DNA of 12,755 bases from Cytophagales bacterium. Its GTDB lineage: Bacteria; Bacteroidota; Bacteroidia; Cytophagales; Amoebophilaceae. The stretch is from assembly GCA_022360235.1 (NCBI GenBank), contig JAKSDE010000112.1:1-12755 (forward strand). Direction: 5' to 3'. The notes beneath the pieces were generated by a model, which was not told the origin of the DNA, searched no databases, and worked only from the letters and a program-made list of their open reading frames with translations. This document shows, piece after piece, positions 7,359 to 12,755 of the stretch (position 1 is its first letter; every line of letters starts with the position of its first letter). Made by a program: the position numbers and the translations under genes.

Positions 7359-7516
7359 TAGTCGCCCCTTAATAATGCTCGATGGTGCTATTTTTTTAGT
7401 TCTGAGTTCCTGGTTCCTGGTTTCGATAGGGGACTGTAGAAGACACGCCTTTCCCCGTCAAAAAGTGGCTCAATAGACCTCTTTGAGCACCGTATTGGAA
7501 TAATTAAGAGCGTAGA
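7359..7516. mobile_element. Element B: short, degraded relative of element A
   Basis: The left end reads TAGTCGCCCCTTAATAATG, followed by CTCGATGGTGCTATTTTTTT, nearly the same as the left end of element A. Next come four heptamers, then GATAGGGGACTGTAGAAGAC and ACGCC, again as in A. The right half of A is mostly missing: from 7455 only CACCGTATTG and a worn right end (TTAAGAGCGTAGAC, compare TTAAGGGCTGACTA in A) remain. It lies between the divergently ending xerD and the folD start, closer to folD. The right boundary is approximate. Confidence 0.55.
7399..7426. repeat. Four degenerate heptamers at the array site of element B
   Basis: The 28 bases split as GTTCTGA, GTTCCTG, GTTCCTG and GTTTCGA. 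They occupy exactly the position that holds 31 heptamers in element A, between the T run and GATAGGG. The units are less uniform than in A (transversions occur), as expected from an older or unexpanded copy. Confidence 0.8.
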
Positions 7517-7659
7517 CAATGACTGAATTTGCACTAACAATTATGTTCTCCTTCTATTTCTATGATTGGTTTTGCGTAAGTCCTATTGTCAAAGAAAATC
7601 AAGTTCATCTTGGCTTTTCCATTCAAAACCTATTTTCCAGGAAGCCCTCGATAACTGTT
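7517..7659. other. Non-coding remainder with a possible IS-end motif
   Basis: No gene is visible between element B and the end of xerD. The minus strand at 7585-7572 reads TAGGACTTACGCAA. TAGGACTTACGCA is a sequence I associate with ends of several insertion sequences, so this may be a leftover IS terminus. No partner end or transposase was found nearby. Confidence 0.25.
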
Positions 7660-8595
7660 TCAACTGCGTGGATGAAATTCTTGGACAATCTGCTTTAAAT
7701 AATGCCGATCTAAGTGCGTATAAATTTCTGTAGTAGTGATAGACGTATGCCCTAGCATTTCTTGTACTGCTCTGAGATCTGCTCCCCCCTCAATCAAGTG
7801 CGTAGCAAAGGAATGGCGGAAAGTATGGGGGCTAATTTTCTTCTTTAGTCCAATTTTTTGTGCTAGTTCTTTAATAATTAGAAAAATCATGACCCGCGTT
7901 AGCTTTCTTCCTCGTCTATTTAAAAAAACATACTTTTCAAACCCTTTTTGTACAGTAAGTTGGCATCGAATTTGGTCTACATAAATTTTAATATACTTCA
8001 GTGCAGTTGTTCCGATTGGCACCAAGCGTTCCTTACTACCTTTACCAATCACCCGTAAAAAGCCAATATCAAAATATAAATTACTAAGCTTTAACTCGAT
8101 TAGCTCAGAGACACGGAGGCCTGAGCTATATAACGTTTCCAATATAGCTCTGTTACGCATACCTTCTGGTGTTGTATGGTCAATAGCACCTAGAAGCGCC
8201 TCAATTTCATGTACTTCTAAAGTAGCAGGAAGTTTTCGACCAATTTTAGGACTTTCTATAAGTGCTGTGGGGTCTTTCTCGAGATAGTTTTCAAATAAAA
8301 GAAACTTGTAAAAAGCTTTTAAAGCAGCATGTATGCGCGCTTGACTGCTAGCACATAGGTTGTGTGTATGGATATATGCTAAAAAAGCATCAATATGAGC
8401 AGGCTCAACATCTAAGGGATTTAAGTTGTGTTGGGAAAGCGTTATAAATTGTCGTAGTTTAATCACGTCGCCCATGTAAGCTTCTACCGAGTTAGGTGCG
8501 AAGGAACGCTCTAAACGTAAATATGTTTCAAACTGCTTGAGAAGTACTTTCCAGGTCACTTGGCCTATTGATATATAGTTAAGGCAATCATTCAA
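7660..8595 (-). CDS. xerD: Tyrosine recombinase XerD
   Basis: XerC/XerD-type recombinases resolve chromosome dimers at dif next to the FtsK translocase. The N-terminal SAM-like core-binding domain (about residues 14-105) contains FETYLRLERSFAPNSVEAY. The catalytic domain has the complete set: Arg161 in SSGLRVSEL, Lys185 in GKGSKERLVP, His257 and Arg260 in HTFRHSFATHL, His283 in LGHTSITTTEIY, and the nucleophile Tyr292. XerD is favoured over XerC by the overall look of the N-terminus; phage-type integrases are unlikely given the length and close Xer motifs. The frame opens with TTG at 8595, giving 311 residues. A GTG at 8559 would give (M)TWKVLLKQFETYL, which fits the usual family start better (299 residues). 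No ATG is available in this region. No dif-like site was identified in the window. Confidence 0.93.
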   Translation of the reverse strand: MNDCLNYISIGQVTWKVLLKQFETYLRLERSFAPNSVEAYMGDVIKLRQFITLSQHNLNPLDVEPAHIDAFLAYIHTHNLCASSQARIHAALKAFYKFLLFENYLEKDPTALIESPKIGRKLPATLEVHEIEALLGAIDHTTPEGMRNRAILETLYSSGLRVSELIELKLSNLYFDIGFLRVIGKGSKERLVPIGTTALKYIKIYVDQIRCQLTVQKGFEKYVFLNRRGRKLTRVMIFLIIKELAQKIGLKKKISPHTFRHSFATHLIEGGADLRAVQEMLGHTSITTTEIYTHLDRHYLKQIVQEFHPRS

Positions 8596-8623
8596 TGAAA
8601 AATAAATTTCATTAAGACTTAGC

Positions 8624-8738
8624 TAGTCGGCCCTTCACAAGTCCTTGAGCTTCTTAATAGAATAACTTTCAATTTAAAGCTTCTTTTGGGGACACTTCCT
8701 AAAAATAGGGAATCTTTCCGGATGTGCAAGGGCGACTA
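8624..8738. mobile_element. Element C: 115-bp inverted-repeat element between xerD and rbfA
   Basis: The left end reads TAGTCGGCCCTTCACAAGTC. The right end, read on the minus strand from 8738, reads TAGTCGCCCTTGCACATCC, so they form an imperfect terminal inverted repeat of about 20 bp. The end core is shared with elements A, B and D, but the interior (8645-8720) is unrelated to them as far as I can see. It lies between the divergent xerD and rbfA starts, which it separates almost entirely. No coding potential was found. A MITE-like derivative of the same family is the simplest reading. Confidence 0.55.
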
Positions 8739-8757
8739 GTTATTCAGTATTCTTACG

Positions 8758-8765
8758 TATATTTA
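8758..8765 (+). promoter_or_regulatory. Possible Bacteroidota -7 box for rbfA
   Basis: TATATTTA matches the Bacteroidota -7 consensus TAnnTTTG except for the final base and lies 25 bp before the rbfA ATG. The same octamer precedes apbE (11294). No clear TTTG -33 box is seen. If it is real, transcription starts just outside element C. Confidence 0.3.
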
Positions 8766-8790
8766 CGCACAATAAGCGAAGTGTTAAGCT

Positions 8791-9165
8791 ATGACTGTAA
8801 GAACCCAACAAGTCGCCCGTATGATCCAAAAAGCGTTGGGAGAAGTTTTCTTAAAAGAAACAAAAAGTTTATTTGGAGAGATCTTCATTACTGTTACTCA
8901 TGTTGAGGTAACGCTTGACTTGGGTATCGCTAAAGTCTATGTGAGCGTTATGGGCATACAGGATAAAGCAAAAATACTAACTAAAGTTGAACAGTATAAA
9001 AATAAGATGAGGGGGCTGTTAGGGCACAGGATAGGAAAGAAACTACGCAAAGTACCTGAGTTGCGATTTTATTTAGATGACTCCGTAGAATATGCTTCAA
9101 GAATCGATCAGTTGCTCTCTGCGTTGCCTACCCCCCCTAAAAATAGGGAAAAAGATAAAGTGTAA
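8791..9165 (+). CDS. rbfA: 30S ribosome-binding factor A (RbfA)
   Basis: RbfA binds the immature 30S subunit near the 5' helix of 16S rRNA and is needed for its maturation and for growth in the cold. The 124-residue product opens with MTVRTQQVARMIQKALGEVF, the typical helix that carries the family signature. It continues through ITVTHVEVTLDLGIAKVYVS (the KH-like core strands, about 31-50), and later LRKVPELRFYLDDSVEYASR with the conserved P-L-F-x-D-S pattern. The length is normal and the ATG at 8791 fits the family start exactly. It stands alone on the plus strand rather than in the nusA-infB neighbourhood known from many other bacteria. It converges on nuoM with only 15 bp between the stops. 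Confidence 0.95.
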   Translation: MTVRTQQVARMIQKALGEVFLKETKSLFGEIFITVTHVEVTLDLGIAKVYVSVMGIQDKAKILTKVEQYKNKMRGLLGHRIGKKLRKVPELRFYLDDSVEYASRIDQLLSALPTPPKNREKDKV

Positions 9166-9178
9166 GTGTTATACTTTA
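9156..9178. terminator. Hairpin over the convergent rbfA and nuoM ends
   Basis: TAAAGTGTAA and TTATACTTTA pair over 10 positions with a single G-T wobble around the loop GTG. The left arm includes the rbfA stop codon. On the minus strand the hairpin is followed by TCTTTTTCCC, a partial T tract, so it more plausibly ends nuoM transcripts; for rbfA no T tract follows. Bidirectional use is inference. Confidence 0.4.
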
Positions 9179-9180
9179 CA

Positions 9181-10926
9181 TCAATGTACTATCTTCTCTA
9201 AGTTTTGCCTTCCTACTTCATTGACCATGGTAACAAAGTAGTTGACGAAAGGATTCATTATATCAAGGAGTAAGCTAGGGAAAATGCCTAGTATCAATAT
9301 GAGTAACAATAAAGGCACCAACATAGTGTATTCTCTTGCAGTTAGATCGCTCAAAGAATCCTTGCATTGTTGATAGCGCAGCGAGAAAGTCCCCCAAAAC
9401 ATTCTTTGGATAGTCCACAGAAGATAAATAGCCTGCAAAAAAATACTTAGTGTTGCTACGATGGCTACCCATCTTGGCAAAAATGCATTGAATGAGGCAG
9501 ATCGAAAAGCGCCTAGTAAAACAAGAAGCTCTGCTATAAACCCTGAAAAGCCAGGCAATCCAAAGGTAGCAAAAAAGACAATCACTGCCACGGTCGTATA
9601 GTAGGGCATTTTGGTAGCGAGCCCACTGTAATTTTCAATTATGCTGTCTTTAGTTCTATCATGTATGACACCCACGATTATAAAGAGCATGGCTGCGATA
9701 AGGCCATGGCTAAACATTTGATACAATGCACCATTGACCCCTTCGTGCGTCAACGAGGCAAGTCCTAGCAAGACAAAGCCCATGTGAAAGATAGAGCTAT
9801 AAGCAATCATCCTTTTTAAATCTTGCATAGCAAGGGCATTAAGGGCAGCATAGATAATAGAGAACAGTCCAAGCATACCTATCCAAAAACCATAGTGAAT
9901 AGCCCCTTCTGGAAAAATACTATAGGCCGTTCGAATGAACCCGTAGCCTCCTATTTTCAAAAGAATGGCTGCCAAGAGTATGGAAATAGGCGTGGGTGCT
10001 TCTACGTGGGCATCAGGTAGCCATGTATGAAAAGGAATGGCTGGTAGCTTGATCAAAAAACCTATCGTCAAACAAAGAAAGGCGATAAGACGTCCAGGCT
10101 GTCCCCCAATAGTTTTCCCATCTACAAGACTCAAGGTAGTACCAGGAACGAAATTGGCAGCATCTGTCATGAGCATCAGACTAAAAGAGTGCACAACATT
10201 CTCTGGTGCTACCTGATTCGCTTGCACCATCGCTTGTACAGTCGCTACTTTTTCAGCACTAGGCGTTTCTCCTGGAGCAATAACGCCTATATTGATCCCT
10301 GTACCTACTGGGTCATACACAGATAAACTTAGCCCGATGATCGTCATCAAGAGGAAGATAGTACCCAGTAAGGTGTATAAAAAGAATTTGATGGCCGCAT
10401 ACGCTCGCTTAGTCCCCCCCCAAATGCCAATAAGAAAATACATGGGGAGCAGTATAATTTCGAAGAAAAAATAAAACAACAGCAAGTCTAGTGCTATAAA
10501 ACTACCTATGATGAGCGTGCTCAACGATAAGTATAGCGCAAAATAGGCTTTTGTATGTTTTTGAATATTCCAAGAAGCTATTACACCAACAATTAAAATG
10601 ACCATGGAAAGCAGGAGTAGAGTAATATTTAAACCATCCACGCCTAGAAAGTAGTCTATAGTTAACGTTCCTAAATTTCCTAGACTTAATCGAAGCCAGG
10701 AAGCTTTTTCTAATAACCGCAAGCTACTGGAGGCACCGGTGCCTATAAGTAAGTCGGCCCCAAGCATAAAGTGTTTTAGTACGAAGCCTACACCTATGCC
10801 TTGCAAAAGCATAGTACAAAGGGCGATATAACGAAAAACTTTTTGATAACGTTGAGGAATGAAAAGGAGTATAAGTAAACTACCGATGGGTAACCAGACG
10901 ATGAATGATAAAAGGGGGAACTTCAT
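9181..10926 (-). CDS. nuoM: NADH-quinone oxidoreductase (complex I) subunit M
   Basis: NuoM is one of the three antiporter-like proton-pumping subunits in the membrane arm of complex I. The product is almost wholly hydrophobic, with about 14 membrane segments. Key charged residues are present: Glu156 in FFFEIILLPMYF (TM5), Lys293 in GFLIKLPAIPFHTWLPDAH (TM7), Lys324 in LLKIGGYGF (TM8) and Glu466 in FSGFIAELLVL (TM12). The 581-residue length exceeds the usual 490-510. The excess is a polar insert of about 70 residues (roughly 205-277) between TM6 and TM7, which I recall from other Bacteroidota NuoM proteins. ATG at 10926 is the natural start. Unusually, no nuoL lies upstream and no nuoN downstream: the neighbour upstream is the divergent apbE and downstream is rbfA. 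The gene itself looks intact. Confidence 0.95.
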   Translation of the reverse strand: MKFPLLSFIVWLPIGSLLILLFIPQRYQKVFRYIALCTMLLQGIGVGFVLKHFMLGADLLIGTGASSSLRLLEKASWLRLSLGNLGTLTIDYFLGVDGLNITLLLLSMVILIVGVIASWNIQKHTKAYFALYLSLSTLIIGSFIALDLLLFYFFFEIILLPMYFLIGIWGGTKRAYAAIKFFLYTLLGTIFLLMTIIGLSLSVYDPVGTGINIGVIAPGETPSAEKVATVQAMVQANQVAPENVVHSFSLMLMTDAANFVPGTTLSLVDGKTIGGQPGRLIAFLCLTIGFLIKLPAIPFHTWLPDAHVEAPTPISILLAAILLKIGGYGFIRTAYSIFPEGAIHYGFWIGMLGLFSIIYAALNALAMQDLKRMIAYSSIFHMGFVLLGLASLTHEGVNGALYQMFSHGLIAAMLFIIVGVIHDRTKDSIIENYSGLATKMPYYTTVAVIVFFATFGLPGFSGFIAELLVLLGAFRSASFNAFLPRWVAIVATLSIFLQAIYLLWTIQRMFWGTFSLRYQQCKDSLSDLTAREYTMLVPLLLLILILGIFPSLLLDIMNPFVNYFVTMVNEVGRQNLEKIVH

Positions 10927-11047
10927 ACCTATTTTAATAGCTACTAATTAACTTATAGAATAACACATCTATCAAACACTGTGCAATGCTTAAATTTCGA
11001 TTTTTAACTAAAAGTTGCATTAAAAAGTTCACAGGTAACAACATGAT

Positions 11048-11070
11048 AGATTTTTCTAAAAATCTTTTTT
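11048..11070 (+). terminator. Orphan AT-rich hairpin with T tail
   Basis: AGATTTTT and AAAAATCT pair perfectly around CT (realistically a 7-bp stem and 4-nt loop), followed by a run of T to 11070. This has the form of an intrinsic terminator on the plus strand. No plus-strand gene lies upstream of it, since nuoM points the other way. The stem is almost only A-T and may be too weak. Confidence 0.3.
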
Positions 11071-11293
11071 AACCCAGAAGCTTATTACAAGTTTAATATG
11101 ATTAAGCGGAAAAAGTGACTTTTAACTGTTCCTAAATTCATGGGGGTGGCTTAAATGGGTTATTCTAAAATGAACTATTCTGAGTATCGAAGTTTCACTA
11201 TATTCGTTAAAAACAGGCCTATTTTTAAATGTTGCAGAAGCGTTACAACAGGAAAGTTGGGCTTAGAATTTTCTGTCTTTATACATAAATACT

Positions 11294-11301
11294 TATATTT
11301 A
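11294..11301 (+). promoter_or_regulatory. Possible Bacteroidota -7 box for apbE
   Basis: TATATTTA occurs 5 bp before the apbE ATG and resembles TAnnTTTG. If used, the transcript would be nearly leaderless. The spacing is tight and no -33 TTTG box is evident, so support is weak. Confidence 0.22.
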
Positions 11302-11306
11302 CACAT

Positions 11307-12359
11307 ATGAACAAACCAATCAGAAACTTTATTCTAGGTATTATATTAGTAAGTATAGTACTGATCTTGAAGCTTAATAGAGAGGGCTTAAAGATTGTGG
11401 AGATTCACGGAAGTACGATGGGAACTTATTACAATATTAACTATCTAGAGGAAAAGGGAAGAAACTATCAACAAGAAATTGATTCACTTTTAGCACTTTT
11501 CAATCAATCCCTTTCTACTTACATTCAGGATTCAGAAATAACTAGGTTTAACAAAGGAGATTCTAACGAATTTTATTTTGAATCACCTTTCTTTTACCCA
11601 GTAATTTCCAAGAGCAAGGAAGTTTATCGAAATACGGGCGGTGTTTTCAATCCTACGGTGGCACTACTAGTAGATGCTTGGGGCTTTGGGCCTTCTGAGG
11701 CGTCTCAGTTAGATAGTACGAAAGTTGATTCGCTATTACAGTATGTTAATCTTGATTATATCGTGACAGATAAGCGACGAATAAAAAGACTGAAGGAAGG
11801 AGTGCAGCTTGACTTCGGGGCTATTGCGAAGGGGTATGGGGTTGATATAGTTGCGGATTTCTTAAAAGCCCATGCTATCGAAAATTTATTGGTAGAAATT
11901 GGAGGTGAAGTGGTAGCCTATGGGAAAAATGAAAATAAAGAGCCTTGGCGCATAGGGATTAATACACCGCAAGAAAATACGAGTGACAGAAAAATCGAAG
12001 CAATAGTAAGACTCGAAAACAGGGCTATAGCCACTTCAGGTAATTATGAAAACTTTTACTATAAAGGTGGCAAAAAGTATGTGCATATCATTGATCCAGC
12101 AACGGGCTACCCTACTAACAGCGATTTACGCGCTGCTTCTGTCATAGCTAATGACTGTATGACTGCTGATGCTTATGCTACAGCGATGATGGTAGGGGGG
12201 GTATCGTTTGCAAAGAAGCTCGTAGAAGAGCAGGATGAGATCGAAGCTTTTCTGCTTTATGAAAATGAGGAAGGAGAATATGCCTTCTACGCCTCTGAAG
12301 GCCTAGAGGTGACACAAGACAGCCAGGGAGAAGGGCTAACTATTACAGTAATTGACTAG
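11307..12359 (+). CDS. apbE: FAD:protein FMN transferase (ApbE family)
   Basis: ApbE enzymes split FAD and attach FMN covalently to Thr/Ser of membrane or extracytoplasmic flavoproteins such as the Na+-NQR and Rnf subunits. The N-terminus is a single hydrophobic anchor (about residues 8-22) with no lipobox cysteine, so the protein is probably membrane-tethered and faces the periplasm. The family motifs appear in order: HGSTMGTYYNI (34-44), LDFGAIAKGYGVD (168-180), LLVEIGGEVVAYG (194-206), ATSGNYENF (242-250), HIIDPATGYP (260-269), and MTADAYATAMM (285-295), the last holding the metal- and FAD-binding Asp/Thr. The 350-residue length is normal. It is transcribed away from nuoM across a 380-bp gap. 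Complex I subunits are not known ApbE targets; no NQR or Rnf substrate gene is present here, so its target is unidentified. Confidence 0.95.
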   Translation: MNKPIRNFILGIILVSIVLILKLNREGLKIVEIHGSTMGTYYNINYLEEKGRNYQQEIDSLLALFNQSLSTYIQDSEITRFNKGDSNEFYFESPFFYPVISKSKEVYRNTGGVFNPTVALLVDAWGFGPSEASQLDSTKVDSLLQYVNLDYIVTDKRRIKRLKEGVQLDFGAIAKGYGVDIVADFLKAHAIENLLVEIGGEVVAYGKNENKEPWRIGINTPQENTSDRKIEAIVRLENRAIATSGNYENFYYKGGKKYVHIIDPATGYPTNSDLRAASVIANDCMTADAYATAMMVGGVSFAKKLVEEQDEIEAFLLYENEEGEYAFYASEGLEVTQDSQGEGLTITVID

Positions 12360-12377
12360 GTCGTGTGGACATTATTA

Positions 12378-12555
12378 TAGTCGACCCTTAACAAGTATTC
12401 AATACTATGTTTTTACACTTAGATGAGCGTTTTATCTCACCAAAACTCATATATAGTGTAGCAATATTGGCAAGAAAATCCTTTATGGCACTATAAAACC
12501 TTGCAAAAAACAGCATGCTCTCTGCTCGCTAAAGCACCTAAGCAAGACCCATGAG
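12378..12555 (-). mobile_element. Element D: inverted copy of the right half of element A
   Basis: TAGTCGACCCTTAACAAGTA starts at 12378. Read on the minus strand, 12555-12378 aligns with 3027-3200 through CTCATGGGTCTTG, TTGCCAATATTGCTAC, AAGTGTAAAAACA and GTATTGAATACTTGTTAAGG with small gaps, at about four bases in five by eye. Beyond 12555 the similarity fades into TAGAAGAC, close to the TAGAAGAC of element B. The truncated Rpn-family gene ends there (stop at 12577-12579). So the terminal repeat and about 180 bp of shared sequence lie directly 3' of a transposase-like gene. Confidence 0.7.
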
Positions 12556-12576
12556 ACTGGGTCATCATCAGGTCTT

Positions 12577-12755
12577 CTATCCACTTACTTGGAGTTTATT
12601 GAGTTCTTCTCTAGAAAGGCCTGTAGCCTTTTGGACGATATCCATACCTAGATGAAGATTTAAAAGCATGTTCTTAGCAATTCCCAGCTTCTCTTGCTGC
12701 ATGCCTTGTTGAATAAGTTTTTCTGCTGCGTTCATGATGCTCTCCTTCGTTTTGG
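12577..12755 (-). CDS. Rpn-family recombination-promoting nuclease/putative transposase, C-terminal fragment (5' end outside window)
   Basis: The minus-strand frame is open from the right edge and gives 58 residues before TAG at 12579-12577. It begins KTKESIMNAAEKLIQQGMQQ and ends with GLSREELNKLQVSG. This is the typical tail of the PD-(D/E)XK Rpn family (TIGR01784-like): a Gln-rich helix, then a short helix-turn segment GMDIVQKATGLSREEL. These proteins are multi-copy in many symbionts and promote RecA-independent recombination in E. coli. The N-terminal nuclease core lies outside the window, so activity cannot be judged. The ATG at 12735 is internal, not the start. The 3' flank is element D, whose end repeat matches elements A to C, hinting that this gene may belong to the same mobile unit. 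Whether the full gene is intact is unknown. Confidence 0.75.
   Translation of the reverse strand, partial: KTKESIMNAAEKLIQQGMQQEKLGIAKNMLLNLHLGMDIVQKATGLSREELNKLQVSG

Larger units (their letters stand above)
10927..11306. other. Divergent nuoM/apbE intergenic region, no gene seen
   Basis: This 380-bp AT-rich stretch should hold promoters for both neighbours. The only structures I can point to are an AT hairpin with a T tail (11048-11070) and a -7-like octamer before apbE (11294). A 51-codon frame (11155-11310) overlapping the apbE start looks like chance. Confidence 0.5.

Noticed and set aside
8696..9150. Shared 15-mer CCTAAAAATAGGGAA at 8698-8712 and 9136-9150
   Set aside because: One copy is inside element C and the other in the rbfA 3' end; no similarity extends beyond it, so I treat it as chance or a small hairpin motif.
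11155..11310. 51-codon frame ending in an ATGA overlap with the apbE start
   Set aside because: The overlap is tempting as translational coupling, but the product (MGYSKMNYSEYRSF...) has no recognisable feature and frames of this size are common by chance in AT-rich DNA.
12577..12735. ATG at 12735 as the start of a 52-residue small protein
   Set aside because: The frame stays open upstream to the window edge and the sequence before it (KTKESI) fits the Rpn-family tail, so this is an internal methionine.

Overview
The window looks like a piece of an AT-rich genome from the Bacteroidota, most likely an intracellular member of the Cytophagales resembling the amoeba symbiont Candidatus Amoebophilus. 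This placement is inference. It rests on the Bacteroidota-style SecA (Walker A only at about residue 195), the NuoM with a long extra loop, RadA and XerD opening on non-ATG codons without clear Shine-Dalgarno sites, and housekeeping genes scattered among decayed mobile-element remnants. No tRNA, rRNA or CRISPR array is visible.

Layout. 1-2728 (minus): dapF (diaminopimelate epimerase) followed by the N-terminal part of secA, which runs off the left edge. 2729-3371: non-coding, holding an inverted-repeat-bordered element (A) that contains 31 uninterrupted heptamers GTTC[C/T]G[A/G]. 3372-4739 (plus): radA. 4740-5287: a graveyard, with an IS5-type transposase scrap interrupted by a degraded REP-associated tyrosine transposase (RAYT) unit whose two ends are 23-nt palindromes. 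5288-6373 (plus): a secreted protein with a signal peptide and a DUF218/YdcF-like motif pattern. 6405-7289 (minus): folD. 7290-7659: non-coding, with element B, a relative of A carrying only four heptamers. 7660-8595 (minus): a XerD-type recombinase. 8624-8738: element C, a short element with terminal inverted repeats. 8791-9165 (plus): rbfA, convergent with nuoM (9181-10926, minus). 10927-11306: a divergent intergenic region. 11307-12359 (plus): apbE. 12378-12755: element D, which matches the right half of element A in inverted orientation and runs up to the 3' end of a truncated Rpn-family nuclease/transposase gene on the minus strand.

The identified genes are core functions (protein export, cell-wall or lysine precursor supply, recombination repair, one-carbon metabolism, chromosome dimer resolution, 30S maturation, respiratory proton pumping, flavin transfer). 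They do not form one pathway and mostly stand alone, with only dapF-secA plausibly co-transcribed.

The least expected content is between the genes. Four elements share the end core TAGTCG(C/G/A)CCCTT or a close variant. Two of them (A and B) carry the same heptamer microsatellite at the same internal position, in 31 versus 4 copies. A fourth (D) continues into an Rpn-family gene that may be the autonomous parent. The array in A contains a perfect G-quadruplex motif and sits a few bases from the dapF start.
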